Below are positions 28,101 to 35,329 of a DNA stretch of 64,000 nt, one piece after another. How positions within the stretch are numbered: position 1 is the first letter of the stretch; every line of letters starts with the position of its first letter. Under the pieces are notes generated by a model that saw only the letters and a list, made by a program, of their open reading frames with translations, did not search any database and was not told where the DNA came from. Position numbers and translations under genes: made by a program. Origin of the DNA: Nephrocerus scutellatus (lineage: Eukaryota > Arthropoda > Insecta > Diptera > Pipunculidae); assembly GCA_947095585.1 (NCBI GenBank), contig OX352761.1:139158277-139222276 (forward strand), given 5' to 3'.

Positions 28101-31100
28101 GTTGGATGGTATCTTTTGTATGCAAGTGTCAAGGAGCAAGCACTATACCAAAACATATAATGTGACCCACACTCTGATAAATATCCATAAGCAGAAGAAG
28201 AAGAAAATAGGAGAACGTAACTCGTAGAAACCAGCATCAACCAAGGCAAACATCAAATACATTAATTTCCAACAGCCGCCTACCCTCCCACCCTCCTACC
28301 ATACCAACGATGAACGACGTCCATTTGAAGTGCATCGGGCGTAGTATAATATAAATGGTGATTGGCGGTGGTGCAACGAAAGGATATATAGTTACAACAA
28401 CAACAACAACATACCTCTCTGTCACTGTGGACAGTAACATCGGCATTTCGTATAGATTCTCCATCAAGTAGCCATGTTATTTTCGCTGCAGGATACGATC
28501 CCCATGTCTCACAACGTAAAGGCACTGGATGTCCAGCTGTTAGTAGGTCATTGGGTGTGACGATTTTCACCCGCACCGGCTTCACTGCAAATTGTATTAG
28601 AAGAAGAAAACTACAGGTTTGTGTATCTTTTTATGTATATTACTGTGTGTGAATGTACTCGTTCTAGTTGACGGAAATTTAATGTTTTCAATATTATTTT
28701 AATTAAATTATTTTCATCGCAATGTCTTGTTACGGTATCGTGTCTTGTGTCTATATCCATTTAGCGGTGAACTTACGATGGACTTGTACGGTGACCTCCC
28801 TTATCACAGGCGATATGAGCTTTGTTCCCTGAGCTCTACATTGTATCTTTGAGCCATAGTACTCCCTGGTCACTGTACCAATTAGCAATTGGTTAACCAT
28901 GACGGCAACGCCCTCCTCCACAGATGTATGGCTGGCACCGATGATTTCAACATCATCTCTCCACCATGTCACTTTTGGCAGCGGCCGACCTGTTTTTGTT
29001 GCCGGAAGAGAATTATGCAATAAAATTATGTGGTTGCGAGGAGTTTTTCAATTTTAAATCAGGTAGTTATTAGATAACAATCTATTCAAAGTCAGAGGCC
29101 GAGAGTAAGTCGCTTAAAGAGTTTAGTCGGTAAGGCATGTTGTTGCTGTTTGGCTAAGAGAAGGCCACGATTCACTATCAACGCATAATTACCAAAAGAA
29201 GGAAGATTCGCAGTAAATGAAGACAATGTTAATTCCATTCATCAACAGTAAATAAGTGAGGTATATTCTTTTCTAGTCAGATAGCCAAAGAAACCAACTT
29301 AAAAAAGACAAGAATATAAAGAGAATTAAATTGTAAAGAATTGATTTTATAGAATGATACTCGGTAGGTATTTTTTTTTGTAAAAAGCAGATATATACGC
29401 CTTTTGTAAACGTAGCAGTATCGCTAACTTTCAGACGACCACTCTTCTTTTTATTATTAATGTTGCGAACAGTAATTGTTAAAAATAGTACAGTCAATGG
29501 CATACAAAAGGGAAGCAAAAATGCAACTCTATTGTTGAACAACCAAACTATGAACACGGACAGTTGCTTCAGCCACAACCTAGCACTATAACAATAAACT
29601 TTGTTGACGCCTTTGACAAGAGTCTGACATTCACAAATCACTTACCTCCTTTCACTTGACAGCATAAAAAAAGCTCATATCCCTCTCGAAATGGACCGGC
29701 CATTTGGGATATCTCCTTGCCCTGTGCATCGAATATTCGAGGCTCCTCTGGAGGAACTAAAATTGAAGGCATAATATAAAAAAGAGGATAAGCAAGGATT
29801 AAATAACACAATTTGGCCAGACGGTGATCAGGTGCAGAGGGCGAAGAGAAAACTCACTTATATGTTAAGACAGTATAACGAGGGTATTATATAAATTCGC
29901 TGCGTTTCGTGTTCTGACGTTGAAGTGTAAAAAAAATTAAATTTTAAAAAAAGAAATAACAACACCAACAGAAAAAGTTTCAATGAATTTTAGATAAGTT
30001 TGTGTCGTGTAATTTGTTTGTTCGTGGCCCCGTTGCATAAACTTTGTTTGCTGGAACAAATCCTGGCAACCACCCGCACGATTTCTTACATTTCCAAGCG
30101 GGCAGCTTCTGTTGCGCTGGAGTTGGAGCGAGCCCTTTAGTTCGAAGTTTGTTTGTGTGCAGCAGGGGTAAAAATTGATAAAAGTTTTCGGTATCATTGA
30201 GTTGTTGTTGTTATTTTTTTCTAAGGAAAACGTTCAGGAAACTTTTCGCATTTTAACACATTCTTGCGACGCTGAGTATTCCCTTTTGGAAAACCCTCTG
30301 CAACTGATCTGGATCATCGTGGTGGTGACGCTGACCTGACTTACCTACTAAAGTTAAATTAATTCTAAAATTTCGTGTTGGCGAATTAAAAAAATCTATT
30401 CTACAACGATATACACCGCCATCTGTTGGCTTGACATCACGTATTTGCAGACGCGAATCCTTAGGGTTGTCCCCAATGGAGAAGAACAATCGCTGCCCCA
30501 AGTCGCTAGCTATAGCCGAATGTGGTGCTAATTTGACATTTCCTGCGCGTGAGTCCAAACTGTAAAAAAAAGAAGAGCACACAATGAAATGGAGCATGAG
30601 TTGAGTGAGTGACATAAATTAGTCAGAGCGTGCAAATAATTTCGGAAATTTGTCGTTTTCTAGAATATTTTTTCCTGCAATTTTTCTATTTTGTCGTCTT
30701 TTTTGTCACTGGGACTGGGAAGGGATTGATGTTGGTTGTTATGTTTAGCCCACCTCAAAGGACTCACAACCGTAAGCGCCGTCATTATTATAATTTCCAT
30801 ATCGTTTGTTCGCAAATTACCTTCGTTTAAATATGGGAAGTGTTTCCGTAATCGACGTGCAATTACTTCGTTATTGCCGAGAGTGGCAGGAAGGTGGATG
30901 GATGTGGTTATTACTCAAAATGGAAGTACCCACTTCTGTCGAAGGCTGGCGTTTCCGTCAGTGCAACGCTTAGCTCTAAGTGGCATGCAAGACACGCACA
31001 AACATTTTTTCGCTTCTTATCCGTATCTATTTTTTTTTGTGGCCTGACAGGAACGATGTACGTACGAGTATATGTGGGTCATAATGAAGTACTTTGCATG

Positions 31101-32837
31101 CAGGCAGCAATTTGCTGTTGTTCTATTTTCGTAGGTTAATCTGCACAAAAACACACATACAGCGATGGATAGGTTGCAAATTATTTCACCCGTATGCAAA
31201 ATTAGCAGTTTGTAGCACCTTCCGATAATAACATCCATGCGGAAAAGTGGTTATGAAAAGTGAGGCATGGCTTTATTCCTTCTTAGCAATAATTAAATTG
31301 TGTTTTAGATACCAAAGATATTTATTCGGCTTAAAGTACCACCGATGCTATTAATTATTCAAATGTCCTCCACGAAAATGCCTAAAACGGTGATTTCGAT
31401 TTCTCAATTTTCGAAGCTAAATACAAAATTTTTTATAAATCTATGCTTCCACGCTCACAGCAATCCGCGAATCAGATTCGAGATGACACGGCTGCCCTTA
31501 GCAACGAAGAGACCAGAAACAACTACGGTCAAGCGATAGGAGTCGCCCTAAATGCAGGGAGAGTAAGTCTTCGGGCTGAGATTTCGGGCGTTGAAGAGAA
31601 GAGAAGTCATAGAGATCAGAACGACTGGTTCCATGACGAATGTAAGCTAGCGACTGAACGTAAGAATGTTGCGTACCGAGCAATCTAACAATCTCATAGA
31701 ACGCGGGCACGCGAAGATGAATATAATATGAATGGGAAGTCATACCAGTACTTAAATATGGATCCGGGACTTCGACGCTTAGCAAAAAGAATTCTGACCT
31801 TTTAGCTGCTGCTCTTAGTCTTACGGAGAATTTTTAGCCTATGTATGCGAGGAAGGACGATTCCGGAGACTCTGTAAGGATAAGATCTACGAGCGTTACC
31901 GCGGTGTCAACATCGTGAAGAGAATCAAGCTCGGTAGACTCCGGTGGGTAGGACACCTAGCTCGTATGAGCGAAGTGGAGTATACTCGGAAAGTCCTTTG
32001 CGGTAGGATTTATGAAACATGACACCGAGGCCAGCCAAGCCTACACTGGAATGCTGACGTAGACCAAGACGTCCAGAGTTTAGCGATAATATCGGCTTGA
32101 AATCGGGACCGGTGGAGAGATTTTTTGCGGCAGGCCATCACCTGCCACCGGATATAGAGCCAAATATGATGATGATGAATCAGTGAGGTAGAGGAAGAAA
32201 TTAGTTATAAAAACTGATTCATAGTTGAAACAGAAAGCCACAAGGTTTAACAACACAACAACTATTATGAGCCGCCGTTAGCTTCGGGAAGTCTAGCTCT
32301 GTAAAATGCCACAAATCAATTTACCACTTACGGTAGATTCTTTGTGGTCAGGTCAACACAGTAGGTACAGCAGTGTCAGGAAACATTTTTATTAAAACAT
32401 CTAGAAATGGAGAAATAAAATAAACGTGAATGGGAAATTCCCACTTGGGAAAGTCAAAAGGCGGTGCAATTGAAATTCATACACATACGTATATAGTTAT
32501 GCCATTCCTGGATTCTCAATATATTCGCATAGCAAATGTAATGTATCGCTATAGCGCTACCTAGTCACGACAGAAATCGATGTTATAATATTTATCCTTG
32601 GTTTGGTACTCATTCGACAACAAACAGACGGACATACTCGTACGTACGCACATCGCTATATTTCAGCTTTTTACTTTTTTTACAGCAATAATTTTATTAC
32701 TCACCTGTAGAGAGGAATTCCTGTTGTATCCTTGAACCATAGCAGCAGTTTCACAGAATCCTGTTGTGTCGGTGGAGTCAAATCGCATGGCAGGTCTACA
32801 CTTCTCCCGACTGCAGCCCATACAAGGCGAGCTGGAA
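961..32837 (-). CDS. Sidestep-family Ig-superfamily receptor, 13 exons, both ends missing
   Basis: Thirteen minus-strand exons join into one open frame of about 710 residues, all with GT donors and AG acceptors and matching phases. Numbering from the first visible residue: Ig1 (Cys18, Trp34, Cys97), Ig2 (Cys148 or 149, Trp162/163, Cys204), Ig3 (Cys249, Trp262, Cys305), Ig4 (Cys356, Trp369, Cys399), Ig5 (Cys444, Trp458, Cys498), FN3 (about 520-637), a stalk, a transmembrane helix (about 667-693) and a basic tail beginning CKHRPRP. Side-family hallmarks include GRSVDLPCD in Ig1, GGRPLPKVTWWRDD in Ig2, YPPTVSVHL at the start of Ig4 and CWASNGVGRQ in Ig5. Drosophila Side proteins are type I membrane ligands that attract motor axons by binding Beaten-path proteins; the same role here is inferred from the family. 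The signal peptide and most of the cytoplasmic tail are not in the confirmed exons. Which Side paralogue this is cannot be decided by eye. Confidence 0.93.
1163..2154. other. Intron l-m, right of exon m, no recognised element
   Basis: AT-rich intron DNA. No domain, RNA gene or repeat was recognised. Confidence 0.4.
2155..2850 (+). mobile_element. RTE/BovB-like LINE, 3' fragment
   Basis: The start reads GLRQGDALACVLFKLALEKV, the template-gripping motif of a non-LTR reverse transcriptase. The sequence then jumps to the C-terminal region (VLTFGSETWVHSKKNSDLLA, then ARKVLNDRIYGTRQRC and RERWRDFLW). The catalytic YADD segment is missing because of an internal deletion. The end, near AATATGGTGATG, resembles the short ATG-type 3' repeat of RTE elements. 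The family name rests on similarity to CFDP2-like endonuclease-reverse transcriptases recalled from knowledge. Confidence 0.82.
3150..4229 (+). pseudogene. piggyBac-type transposase remnant with right end
   Basis: Several broken-frame pieces match piggyBac transposase in order: GRSTLNQYNPAKPHKWGLKM (about 3161), RIGNCELLSDAKLKK (about 3440), RPAVVVFYNQSMDGVDLSD (about 3645) and a C-terminal cysteine-rich motif RCGLCKTGTPLYKRVKC, then NVHLCLAPKW (about 4033-4125). Stops and frameshifts separate them, so it is inactive. The right edge has GGGATCGAAAGGG followed by TTAA at 4230-4233, the expected target site of this superfamily. No matching left end was found, so the 5' part is probably lost. 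Confidence 0.85.
4234..5754. other. Intron l-m, unassigned stretch
   Basis: No recognisable coding motif. Several short open frames overlap on both strands near 4600-5460 but show no family signature or splice logic. Confidence 0.4.
5755..6500 (+). mobile_element. Jockey/CR1-like LINE reverse transcriptase fragment
   Basis: Broken reverse transcriptase. Domain A reads FLTKAFDLVDHKILL, with the first catalytic Asp apparently replaced; GVPQ-like and PLLF motifs follow near 6020, then an intact YADD (VAYADDMALSY, about 6098). Further on, LEYGITWLQHP is typical of the domain after the palm. Stops and frame changes separate the pieces. Confidence 0.8.
6501..7173. other. Intron l-m, AT-rich end
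   Basis: T-rich and AT-rich sequence with no supported feature. Confidence 0.4.
7174..7348 (-). CDS. Exon l: second half of FN3 domain
   Basis: Acceptor TGTTCTTCACAG, donor TTATG/GTAAGT. Translation ATLAPLFRMQEQSPQFRL, then the FN3 signature LEPGREYQFLVYAVNAKGRS and a G strand ending VRVAAQLGPY. The L-x-PG-x-x-Y-x-x-x-V-x-A-x-N pattern is diagnostic of FN3. Phase 0 in, phase 1 out. Confidence 0.95.
7349..8089. other. Intron k-l, unassigned stretch
   Basis: No coding signature or repeat recognised. Confidence 0.4.
8090..8350. repeat. Dispersed repeat 'TTGGAAGTGATC', copy 1
   Basis: Two imperfect tandem units of about 125 bp share AATTTGGAAGTGATC, then a GC-rich stretch ending GGGCTCCCA or GGACTCCCA, then a T-rich stretch and ACACATRTGTATCT. 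The same module occurs at 25800-26105 and 51720-51850. No open reading frame or terminal repeat was seen. Confidence 0.7.
8616..8815 (-). CDS. Exon k: first half of FN3 domain
   Basis: Acceptor AACATTTTGCAG, donor GATCAG/GTGAGT. Translation NAPESPRACELRNDTALEVV, then SDGGLSQHFLLEVIGG. The PxxPxxC start and the C-C' strand match the FN3 domain of Side proteins, where a Trp is commonly replaced. Phase 1 in, phase 0 out. An RTE-like insertion begins about 90 bp upstream of the acceptor. Confidence 0.93.
8905..10375 (+). mobile_element. RTE/BovB-like LINE, internally deleted, with 5' end
   Basis: The 5' non-coding part (about 8905-9195) is shared with the copies at 22085 and 38665. An APE-type endonuclease segment follows (IFTWNLRSLY; then KEEFFESVEKELHTYPQYD and VKIILGDMN), then a reverse transcriptase finger motif (NNKAPGSDGIPAELVK, about 9877). 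The sequence jumps into a C-terminal part (SDLLAAFERKDLR; RLRWAGHLARMNEE), ending at RQRGR. Large internal deletions and frameshifts make it non-functional. Its left edge lies about 90 bp upstream of exon k. Confidence 0.85.
10376..11167. other. Intron j-k, unassigned stretch
   Basis: No feature supported. Short open frames on both strands look like chance. Confidence 0.4.
11168..11318 (-). CDS. Exon j: second half of Ig5
   Basis: Acceptor AATTTCTTGCAG, donor GCAA/GTAAGT. Translation VLNSRIQSNGLVSTVTYLP, then ITLACWASNGVGRQTTPC (Cys498, Cys511) and LVHILPA. CWA-x-N-x-G is the family's F-G turn. The reading frame stays open upstream of the acceptor, but the join to exon i fixes the 5' limit. 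Phase 0 in, phase 1 out. Confidence 0.94.
11726..11874 (-). CDS. Exon i: first half of Ig5
   Basis: Acceptor TTAATTCCAG, donor TCTCCG/GTAAGT. Translation YSPRCKPGTEQTSVGAI, then ISVKCEVDADPPES (Cys444) and KFSWTYNNT (Trp458). Cys423 near the start can pair with Cys511 in exon j, the extra disulfide seen in this domain of the family. Phase 1 in, phase 0 out. Confidence 0.94.
11875..12679. other. Intron h-i, unassigned stretch
   Basis: AT-rich intron DNA with no recognised element. Confidence 0.4.
12680..13500 (+). mobile_element. LINE tail: RNase H and C-terminal Cys/His motif
   Basis: Degenerate. The pieces IWVPGHTGIKGNKLAD (RNase H end, about 12935), SMIGLLTGHNPTEGHMF (about 13190) and CKSCLKEEETTAHFLCSCPA (about 13269) are in the order found in the 3' part of I/Jockey-type LINEs with an RNase H domain. 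One stop and at least one frame change separate them. Confidence 0.82.
13501..15903. other. Intron h-i, unassigned stretch
   Basis: Moderately AT-rich DNA with no supported gene. Small open frames occur on both strands; none shows a family motif or splice pattern. Confidence 0.4.
15904..16042 (-). CDS. Exon h: second half of Ig4
   Basis: Acceptor TTGTTTTTGCAG, donor GCAAT/GTAAGT. Translation GMRMSGESSEILHLTMLERE, then SAGSYACAATNTEGE, with Cys399 in the Y-x-C-x-A-x-N signature. Phase 0 in, phase 1 out, 139 bp. Confidence 0.94.
16043..18044. other. Intron g-h, unassigned stretch
   Basis: No supported coding or repeat feature. The longest open frame (17555-17860, plus) is low in complexity and unrecognised. 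Confidence 0.4.
18045..19330 (-). mobile_element. RTE/BovB-like LINE, minus copy, internally deleted
   Basis: Read on the minus strand the endonuclease part is at 18870-19330 and the reverse transcriptase part at about 18480-18860. The latter contains FNLALEKVIRDSD and AYAYDIDIVGRN, where YADD has become YAYD. The C-terminus follows (LARMNGEDPARKVFCGRLYG; then RDRWSDFLRDRT) down to 18060. A short CTTCT microsatellite interrupts it at about 18309-18340. Confidence 0.85.
19331..21829. other. Intron g-h, unassigned stretch
   Basis: AT-rich. No supported gene, RNA or classified repeat was seen. Confidence 0.4.
21830..22006 (+). mobile_element. LINE C-terminal fragment
   Basis: The open stretch contains GRLRCLGHIERMDFKSQVLK, which resembles the RLRWLGHVxRM region near the C-terminus of non-LTR reverse transcriptases. 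It is too short for family assignment and has no start or end of its own. Confidence 0.55.
22017..22087 (+). repeat. Deleted copy of the foldback element arm
   Basis: AGTATATAACATAACGAGCG and TAATGTACGCTATTTTT match the two ends of the right arm of the foldback element at 48894-49173, with the middle of the arm missing. It directly abuts LINE fragments on both sides. Confidence 0.65.
22085..22200 (+). mobile_element. RTE-like LINE 5' non-coding fragment
   Basis: TTTTCCTCCAAATACAGG, then ATGATCGGGCTAGTCCCTTC and TTGGCGCGAGGCCAATAAC match the 5' regions of the copies at 9020 (plus) and 38480 (minus). It stops where the inverted 3' fragment begins. Confidence 0.75.
22200..22395 (-). mobile_element. 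RTE-like LINE 3' end, inverted
   Basis: On the minus strand this is the 3' terminal segment of the RTE-like element: GGCTCTACAACCGGTTTCCG and the GGCATCCCTAAACTCTGGGC stretch match the ends of the copies at 18065 and 36075. It sits tail-to-tail against the 5' fragment just left of it. Confidence 0.75.
22396..22925 (-). mobile_element. LINE RNase H region fragment
   Basis: The minus-strand translation contains GYRPALDARGLVCFTDGSKM, then EAGVRVRVF, the DGS motif at the start of LINE RNase H domains. Flanking sequence to about 22920 continues as degraded pol-like DNA. The same type of element is seen at 12680, 33195 and 58140. Confidence 0.7.
22926..24550. other. Intron g-h, unassigned stretch
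   Basis: A 114-codon plus-strand open frame (22907-23251) has no recognisable motif and unusual AT-rich content; I do not call it a gene. A short near-palindrome (CATCAGCACATG ... CATGTGCAGCTGATG) lies at about 23370-23403. Confidence 0.4.
24551..24687 (-). CDS. Exon g: first half of Ig4
   Basis: Acceptor ACTCCTTGCAG, donor AAAAAC/GTAAGT. It completes a Tyr codon and reads YPPTVSVHLANEDPSR, then EGQNVTFKCRADSRP (Cys356, sequon NVT) and SSYSWFKN (Trp369). Phase 1 in, phase 0 out. It is followed by the longest intron in the gene, about 8.5 kb, which is rich in LINE fragments. Confidence 0.95.
25129..25264 (-). CDS. Exon f: second half of Ig3
   Basis: Acceptor GTAACCAACAG, donor GCTT/GTAAGT. 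It enters in phase 0 and leaves in phase 1. Translation DSNLTTSILTLKV, then AELTCRASNPWFSGG with Cys305 in the F strand, then a G strand ending RIIRVA. The NPWFSGG loop after the cysteine is a frequent Side-family feature. Confidence 0.93.
25567..25672 (-). mobile_element. SINE fragment, copy 1
   Basis: On the minus strand it carries CTTCCCAATTCGGATTTGCG, then ATTGTAGATCCCTGACATTT and the region before the GGTCTGTCGC end. These match the 3' half of the tRNA-headed SINE at 26605. Confidence 0.6.
25800..26105. repeat. Dispersed repeat 'TTGGAAGTGATC', copy 2
   Basis: Contains ACACATGTGTATCT twice, TTTGAAGTGATCGAGTCCCG and GGTTCCCATACAATTTTTTC, in the same order as copy 1, with a third degraded unit. 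No coding potential seen. Confidence 0.7.
26110..26600. other. GC-richer block next to SINE and LINE, unclassified
   Basis: Base composition and CpG content differ from neighbours. Plus-strand open frames at 26231-26416 and 26338-26589 overlap and show no motif. It may be part of the LINE that follows at 26900, interrupted by the SINE, but this is only position-based. Confidence 0.35.
26605..26890 (+). mobile_element. tRNA-derived SINE, most complete copy
   Basis: The head is a tRNA-like segment, GGGTGCCGTGGATCAGGTGA, then GCATGGACTG, then the internal promoter B box GGTTCGAATCC at 26663-26673 and ACGCCA. The A box is near 26614-26632. A non-tRNA body follows, CTTCTCAATTCGCCGTTCGG, ending with GGCCTTGGACCGCATGGTCT, then GTCGCGCC. 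Four further partial copies of the body are in the window (25567, 42755, 43978, 46698). Confidence 0.8.
26900..27670 (+). mobile_element. LINE fragment (I/Jockey-like), internally deleted
   Basis: A 173-codon open frame (26904-27425) includes SRSKRATWRICCGNIVK, then LGLLKKADGTYTSDREDT and HFPDSS, resembling the stretch between endonuclease and reverse transcriptase in I/Jockey LINEs. The sequence then jumps to a C-terminal Cys/His-like tail (CRFCSKDEESSEHLSEF, about 27455). The catalytic domain is deleted. Confidence 0.78.
27671..28394. other. Intron e-f, right part
   Basis: AT-rich with no supported element. Confidence 0.4.
28395..28413. repeat. CAA/GTT triplet microsatellite at a splice donor
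   Basis: Plus strand ACAACAACAACAACAACAT. On the coding strand the donor GTATGT of exon e leads directly into the GTT repeats. Confidence 0.9.
28415..28584 (-). CDS. Exon e: first half of Ig3
   Basis: Acceptor AATTTGCAG, donor GAG/GTATGT. Translation begins LKPVRVKIVTPNDLLTAGH and contains PLRCETWGSYP (Cys249) and ITWLLDGE (Trp262). It ends in phase 0 after HSDRE. The donor runs straight into a GTT triplet repeat, so the splice site is embedded in a microsatellite. Confidence 0.95.
28777..28989 (-). CDS. Exon d: second part of Ig2
   Basis: Acceptor ACAAAAACAG, donor CATC/GTAAGT. It opens with GRPLPKVTWWRDD (core Trp) and ends with YYGSKIQCRAQGT (F-strand Cys204) and a G strand VTVQVH. Phase 1 in and out, 213 bp. 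The exon continues directly from exon c across a 656-bp intron. Confidence 0.95.
29646..29756 (-). CDS. Exon c: first part of Ig2
   Basis: Acceptor TTTTAG, donor GGAG/GTAAGT, phase 1 in and phase 1 out, 111 bp. Translation runs VPPEEPRIFDAQGKEI, then GPFREGYELFLCCQVKGG. The linker and GPF-x-EG pattern are typical of Side-family Ig2. Two adjacent cysteines (148/149) sit where one B-strand cysteine is expected. Confidence 0.93.
29757..30344. other. Intron b-c
   Basis: Ordinary intron sequence with correct splice ends; nothing else supported. Confidence 0.5.
30345..30559 (-). CDS. Exon b: second half of Ig1
   Basis: Acceptor TTTTTTTACAG, donor GTAG/GTAAGT. The exon completes the Ser codon and continues LDSRAGN. 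It contains the F-strand motif of a V-type Ig domain, D-x-G-x-Y-x-C (DGGVYRCR, residues 91-98). A sequon NLT follows near the end. It leaves in phase 1, at the Ig1/Ig2 border. Intron a-b (about 2.1 kb) contains an RTE-like insertion. Confidence 0.95.
30560..31440. other. Intron a-b, left part
   Basis: No supported element. Overlapping short open frames at 30630-31240 on both strands have no recognisable motif. Confidence 0.4.
31441..32180 (+). mobile_element. RTE/BovB-like LINE, internally deleted
   Basis: Begins within the linker after the endonuclease (SANQIRDDTAALSNEETRNN, then YGQAIGVALNAG) and jumps near 31730 to the C-terminal region: LRWVGHLARMSEVEYTRKVL and NRDRWRDFLRQ. The end is AAATATGATGATGATGA, the short repeat expected at an RTE 3' end. 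It lies in intron a-b on the strand opposite to the host gene. Confidence 0.82.
32181..32704. other. Intron a-b, right part next to exon a
   Basis: No supported element. Confidence 0.4.
32705..32837 (-). CDS. Exon a: first half of Ig1 (V-type)
   Basis: Acceptor is a CAG after a T-rich stretch; donor is CTACAG/GTGAGT. The exon enters with two bases of a split codon (probably Val) and leaves after AG of a split Ser codon (phase 2). It carries the Ig1 B-strand cysteine (VDLPCD) and the core tryptophan (LLLWFKD), ending with GIPLY. No signal peptide is encoded, so at least one coding exon lies further upstream at higher coordinates. Confidence 0.93.
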
Positions 32838-33194
32838 CTGTGGACGAAAAATAGATAACAAAAAAAGTGGAAGATGCAGTGTGGGTCGTGATGAAAAAAA
32901 AATTAATAAAACTTAATGATGCTATTATCAAAGCAGCGTACAAGGACTCTACTCTGTATGACGGCTTTGCTTTTATTATTTTCCTGCAATAACAACGTAA
33001 AAAGGGCAGACAGGTTTAAAATTTGAACTAAGTACTTGCATTAGTATTGCATTGTTGTATTATTACTATTATATTATTATTGTTAGTGTTTTATTGTTAT
33101 ATACATTATAATGTATACAAGCACACCCGCCGAGTGAAGCAACCATCGGGTTCTTTCATATTTTTAATGCATCGCTGGTGCTCCAACTAAGCAC
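32838..33194. other. Upstream of exon a, probably intron
   Basis: Contains the polypyrimidine-type acceptor of exon a and AT-rich DNA including TTATTA-rich simple sequence near 33050-33110. Confidence 0.5.
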
Positions 33195-33480
33195 TAACCA
33201 ACATGAACGCTGCTAAATGTCGATGATCGGATGAGAACCAAGGGAAACTGGAATGACAGGAAAGTAACGAGGCAATTTGATGCAACAATAATCACTGATG
33301 GATCCAAGATAAAGGATGGAGTCGTTGCAGGTATCTTCTCGCATGATCTAAATCGGTCAAGGTCATACAAGCTTCCCGATTCAGCTAGCATCTTTCGGGC
33401 GGAGATCCTAGCAATTAGGGAGGACTGCGGGGCACTAAGGCTCAGTAAAGCTCAAACCGGAAAGCTTGGCATATGTATTG
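33195..33480 (+). mobile_element. LINE RNase H fragment
   Basis: The open stretch contains IITDGSKIKDGVVAGIFSHD, then SASIFRAEILAIREDC: the DGS motif and the catalytic FRAE Glu of a LINE RNase H domain. It ends near 33480 beside a small AATCC repeat. No reverse transcriptase is attached. Confidence 0.85.
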
Positions 33481-33572
33481 ATATCCAATCCAATCCAATC
33501 CAGATCACAAATTACGAGCAAGAAGGATCAATAGATGAAAGTCGAAACTTTCTTTCTATAACAAATTTGTGA

Positions 33573-35329
33573 TTTGTCAGCATTTTGGATTAAACACATA
33601 ATGTATTAAATTAATTTCGGATTCCAAAGAAATGTTTTACAATTTTCACCCAAACTAAAAAAAACGGATAACTTTACTGGTACAATGTACTGGGCTTATA
33701 AAAAAGGCCAACGGTATAAGGTATAAGGGTCATATTGCTTCAAAAGATACCCGGCAGCAAGAGTGTCTTTCAAAACATTGGTTCAAGTGACGACTAAATG
33801 CTTTGAGCAAAATTTTCCTGCAATGAAATACAACGTTTGGGCTGCAAAACGATAGTCCACTTGTAGCTCTACAAGTAGGATGAAGACATAGCAACACAAA
33901 GTATCAAGTATCAATGAAGTGTACAGCAAAAATTCGAAGAGGATTAGACTCGTATGAGCAAACGATGTGAAAATTATGCACACATGTAGTAGTGCAATAA
34001 TGAAAAAATACAGATTTTGTTAAGTTTCGAATTGAATTCAAATATTGAAGTGAAAATAGATAGGCTATTAAAAAAGCCGATTTGTAATGGACAACCTTTC
34101 ACTTTGAACACATGAAACTTTATGGCTGTGTATGTTCTGTGGAAAATGGTAATATGTTTTTCTTCCAAAACAGATGTTCATTGGACGAATAGCCACCCGC
34201 ACTTTTATGAAAATGTTTTTTGAGAAATTAAGGCAGCGGACAATATTTCAGTTTATTTGCAAAACAGTTCTTCTATTCTTTACAATTCCAATTTCAATAT
34301 CATTTGGTCGGATATATATTAGGTATTTAGCCCTTTTCTAACATCAAGTTTTTGGTAATCTGGTTTCACTGTATACCAGTAATTCAGATGGAATCATACT
34401 ATAATCTGAACGAATTAGGCATATGTTGTGCCAGTATTTTTCACTGAACAATCACGTTGCAGAGTGAAAGACCCGTATATCTATTTAGACGCAAACAATA
34501 CAACGAAAGTTGCAAAAACCCTTTGGCAAAACAACAGCTCTAGGTTTGGTTTTTTTCTTTGTCGATTAGGTTCATAAACATGAGAGAGAGAGAGAGTAAG
34601 CAAATACCAGCATTTTCGGCTTTAGTTTGCCCCAGATTGTTGGGGTTCCTCGCACTCTGCAAATCCGAATGACAAACAGACAAACAAAACATTTGGTCAA
34701 GTCAAACAAAGTAAAATCCTTAAAAGTCGGATCGTGCACACACGAGAGTGTTATTTTTTCTTTCAAATTCTGCTTAATAGTTTCAATGATGCTATGTTGC
34801 AGGACCACAAATAATGGTTCAATTTAGTAAAGCAAAATTTCCAGCAGTATCCCATGAGGAAGGATTAAATGCTTTGTTTGCACAGATTAGTGATCTAATG
34901 TGGTCGTGTTCGTGTTTGTGAAGACCAATTTGCATTCCACTTAGCGTGCAAATGTCTGATTGACTCCAGCGTTTTCCGAATGTTTTTTTTCTTCAGCTTC
35001 AATGAGAAAAGTACACTCATATTAGAATAAAAGTAATAACTTGGGCGATTAAGAATATAATTGTTCAATTGGAGGACCCGCAACTTACCTTAAGCCATGA
35101 ACCTAGTAAGCTAAAACTTTGTCTACGTTTAACTAATCTTTGGCTTGATTAAAAAATACATTCTGTTGTATATTATTTTCAACTGCATACCAGCAACCTG
35201 TCAACCGGCAATTTCAATTTTGAACTCCTCAAAAATAGCGAGGTCAGACGGTTCATCTCCAGCAAATTTCAACTTTCATTAAGGAGGACAATGTCGGTGT
35301 ACGCATGTGAGCGACCATGTCAGGATACT
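33573..35329. other. Unassigned stretch
   Basis: AT-rich with a GA dinucleotide run at about 34583-34597. No supported gene or element. Confidence 0.4.

Noticed and set aside
29273..29641. 122-codon minus-strand open frame between exons c and d
   Set aside because: It lies wholly inside an intron bounded by good splice sites; exon c joins exon d in frame without it.
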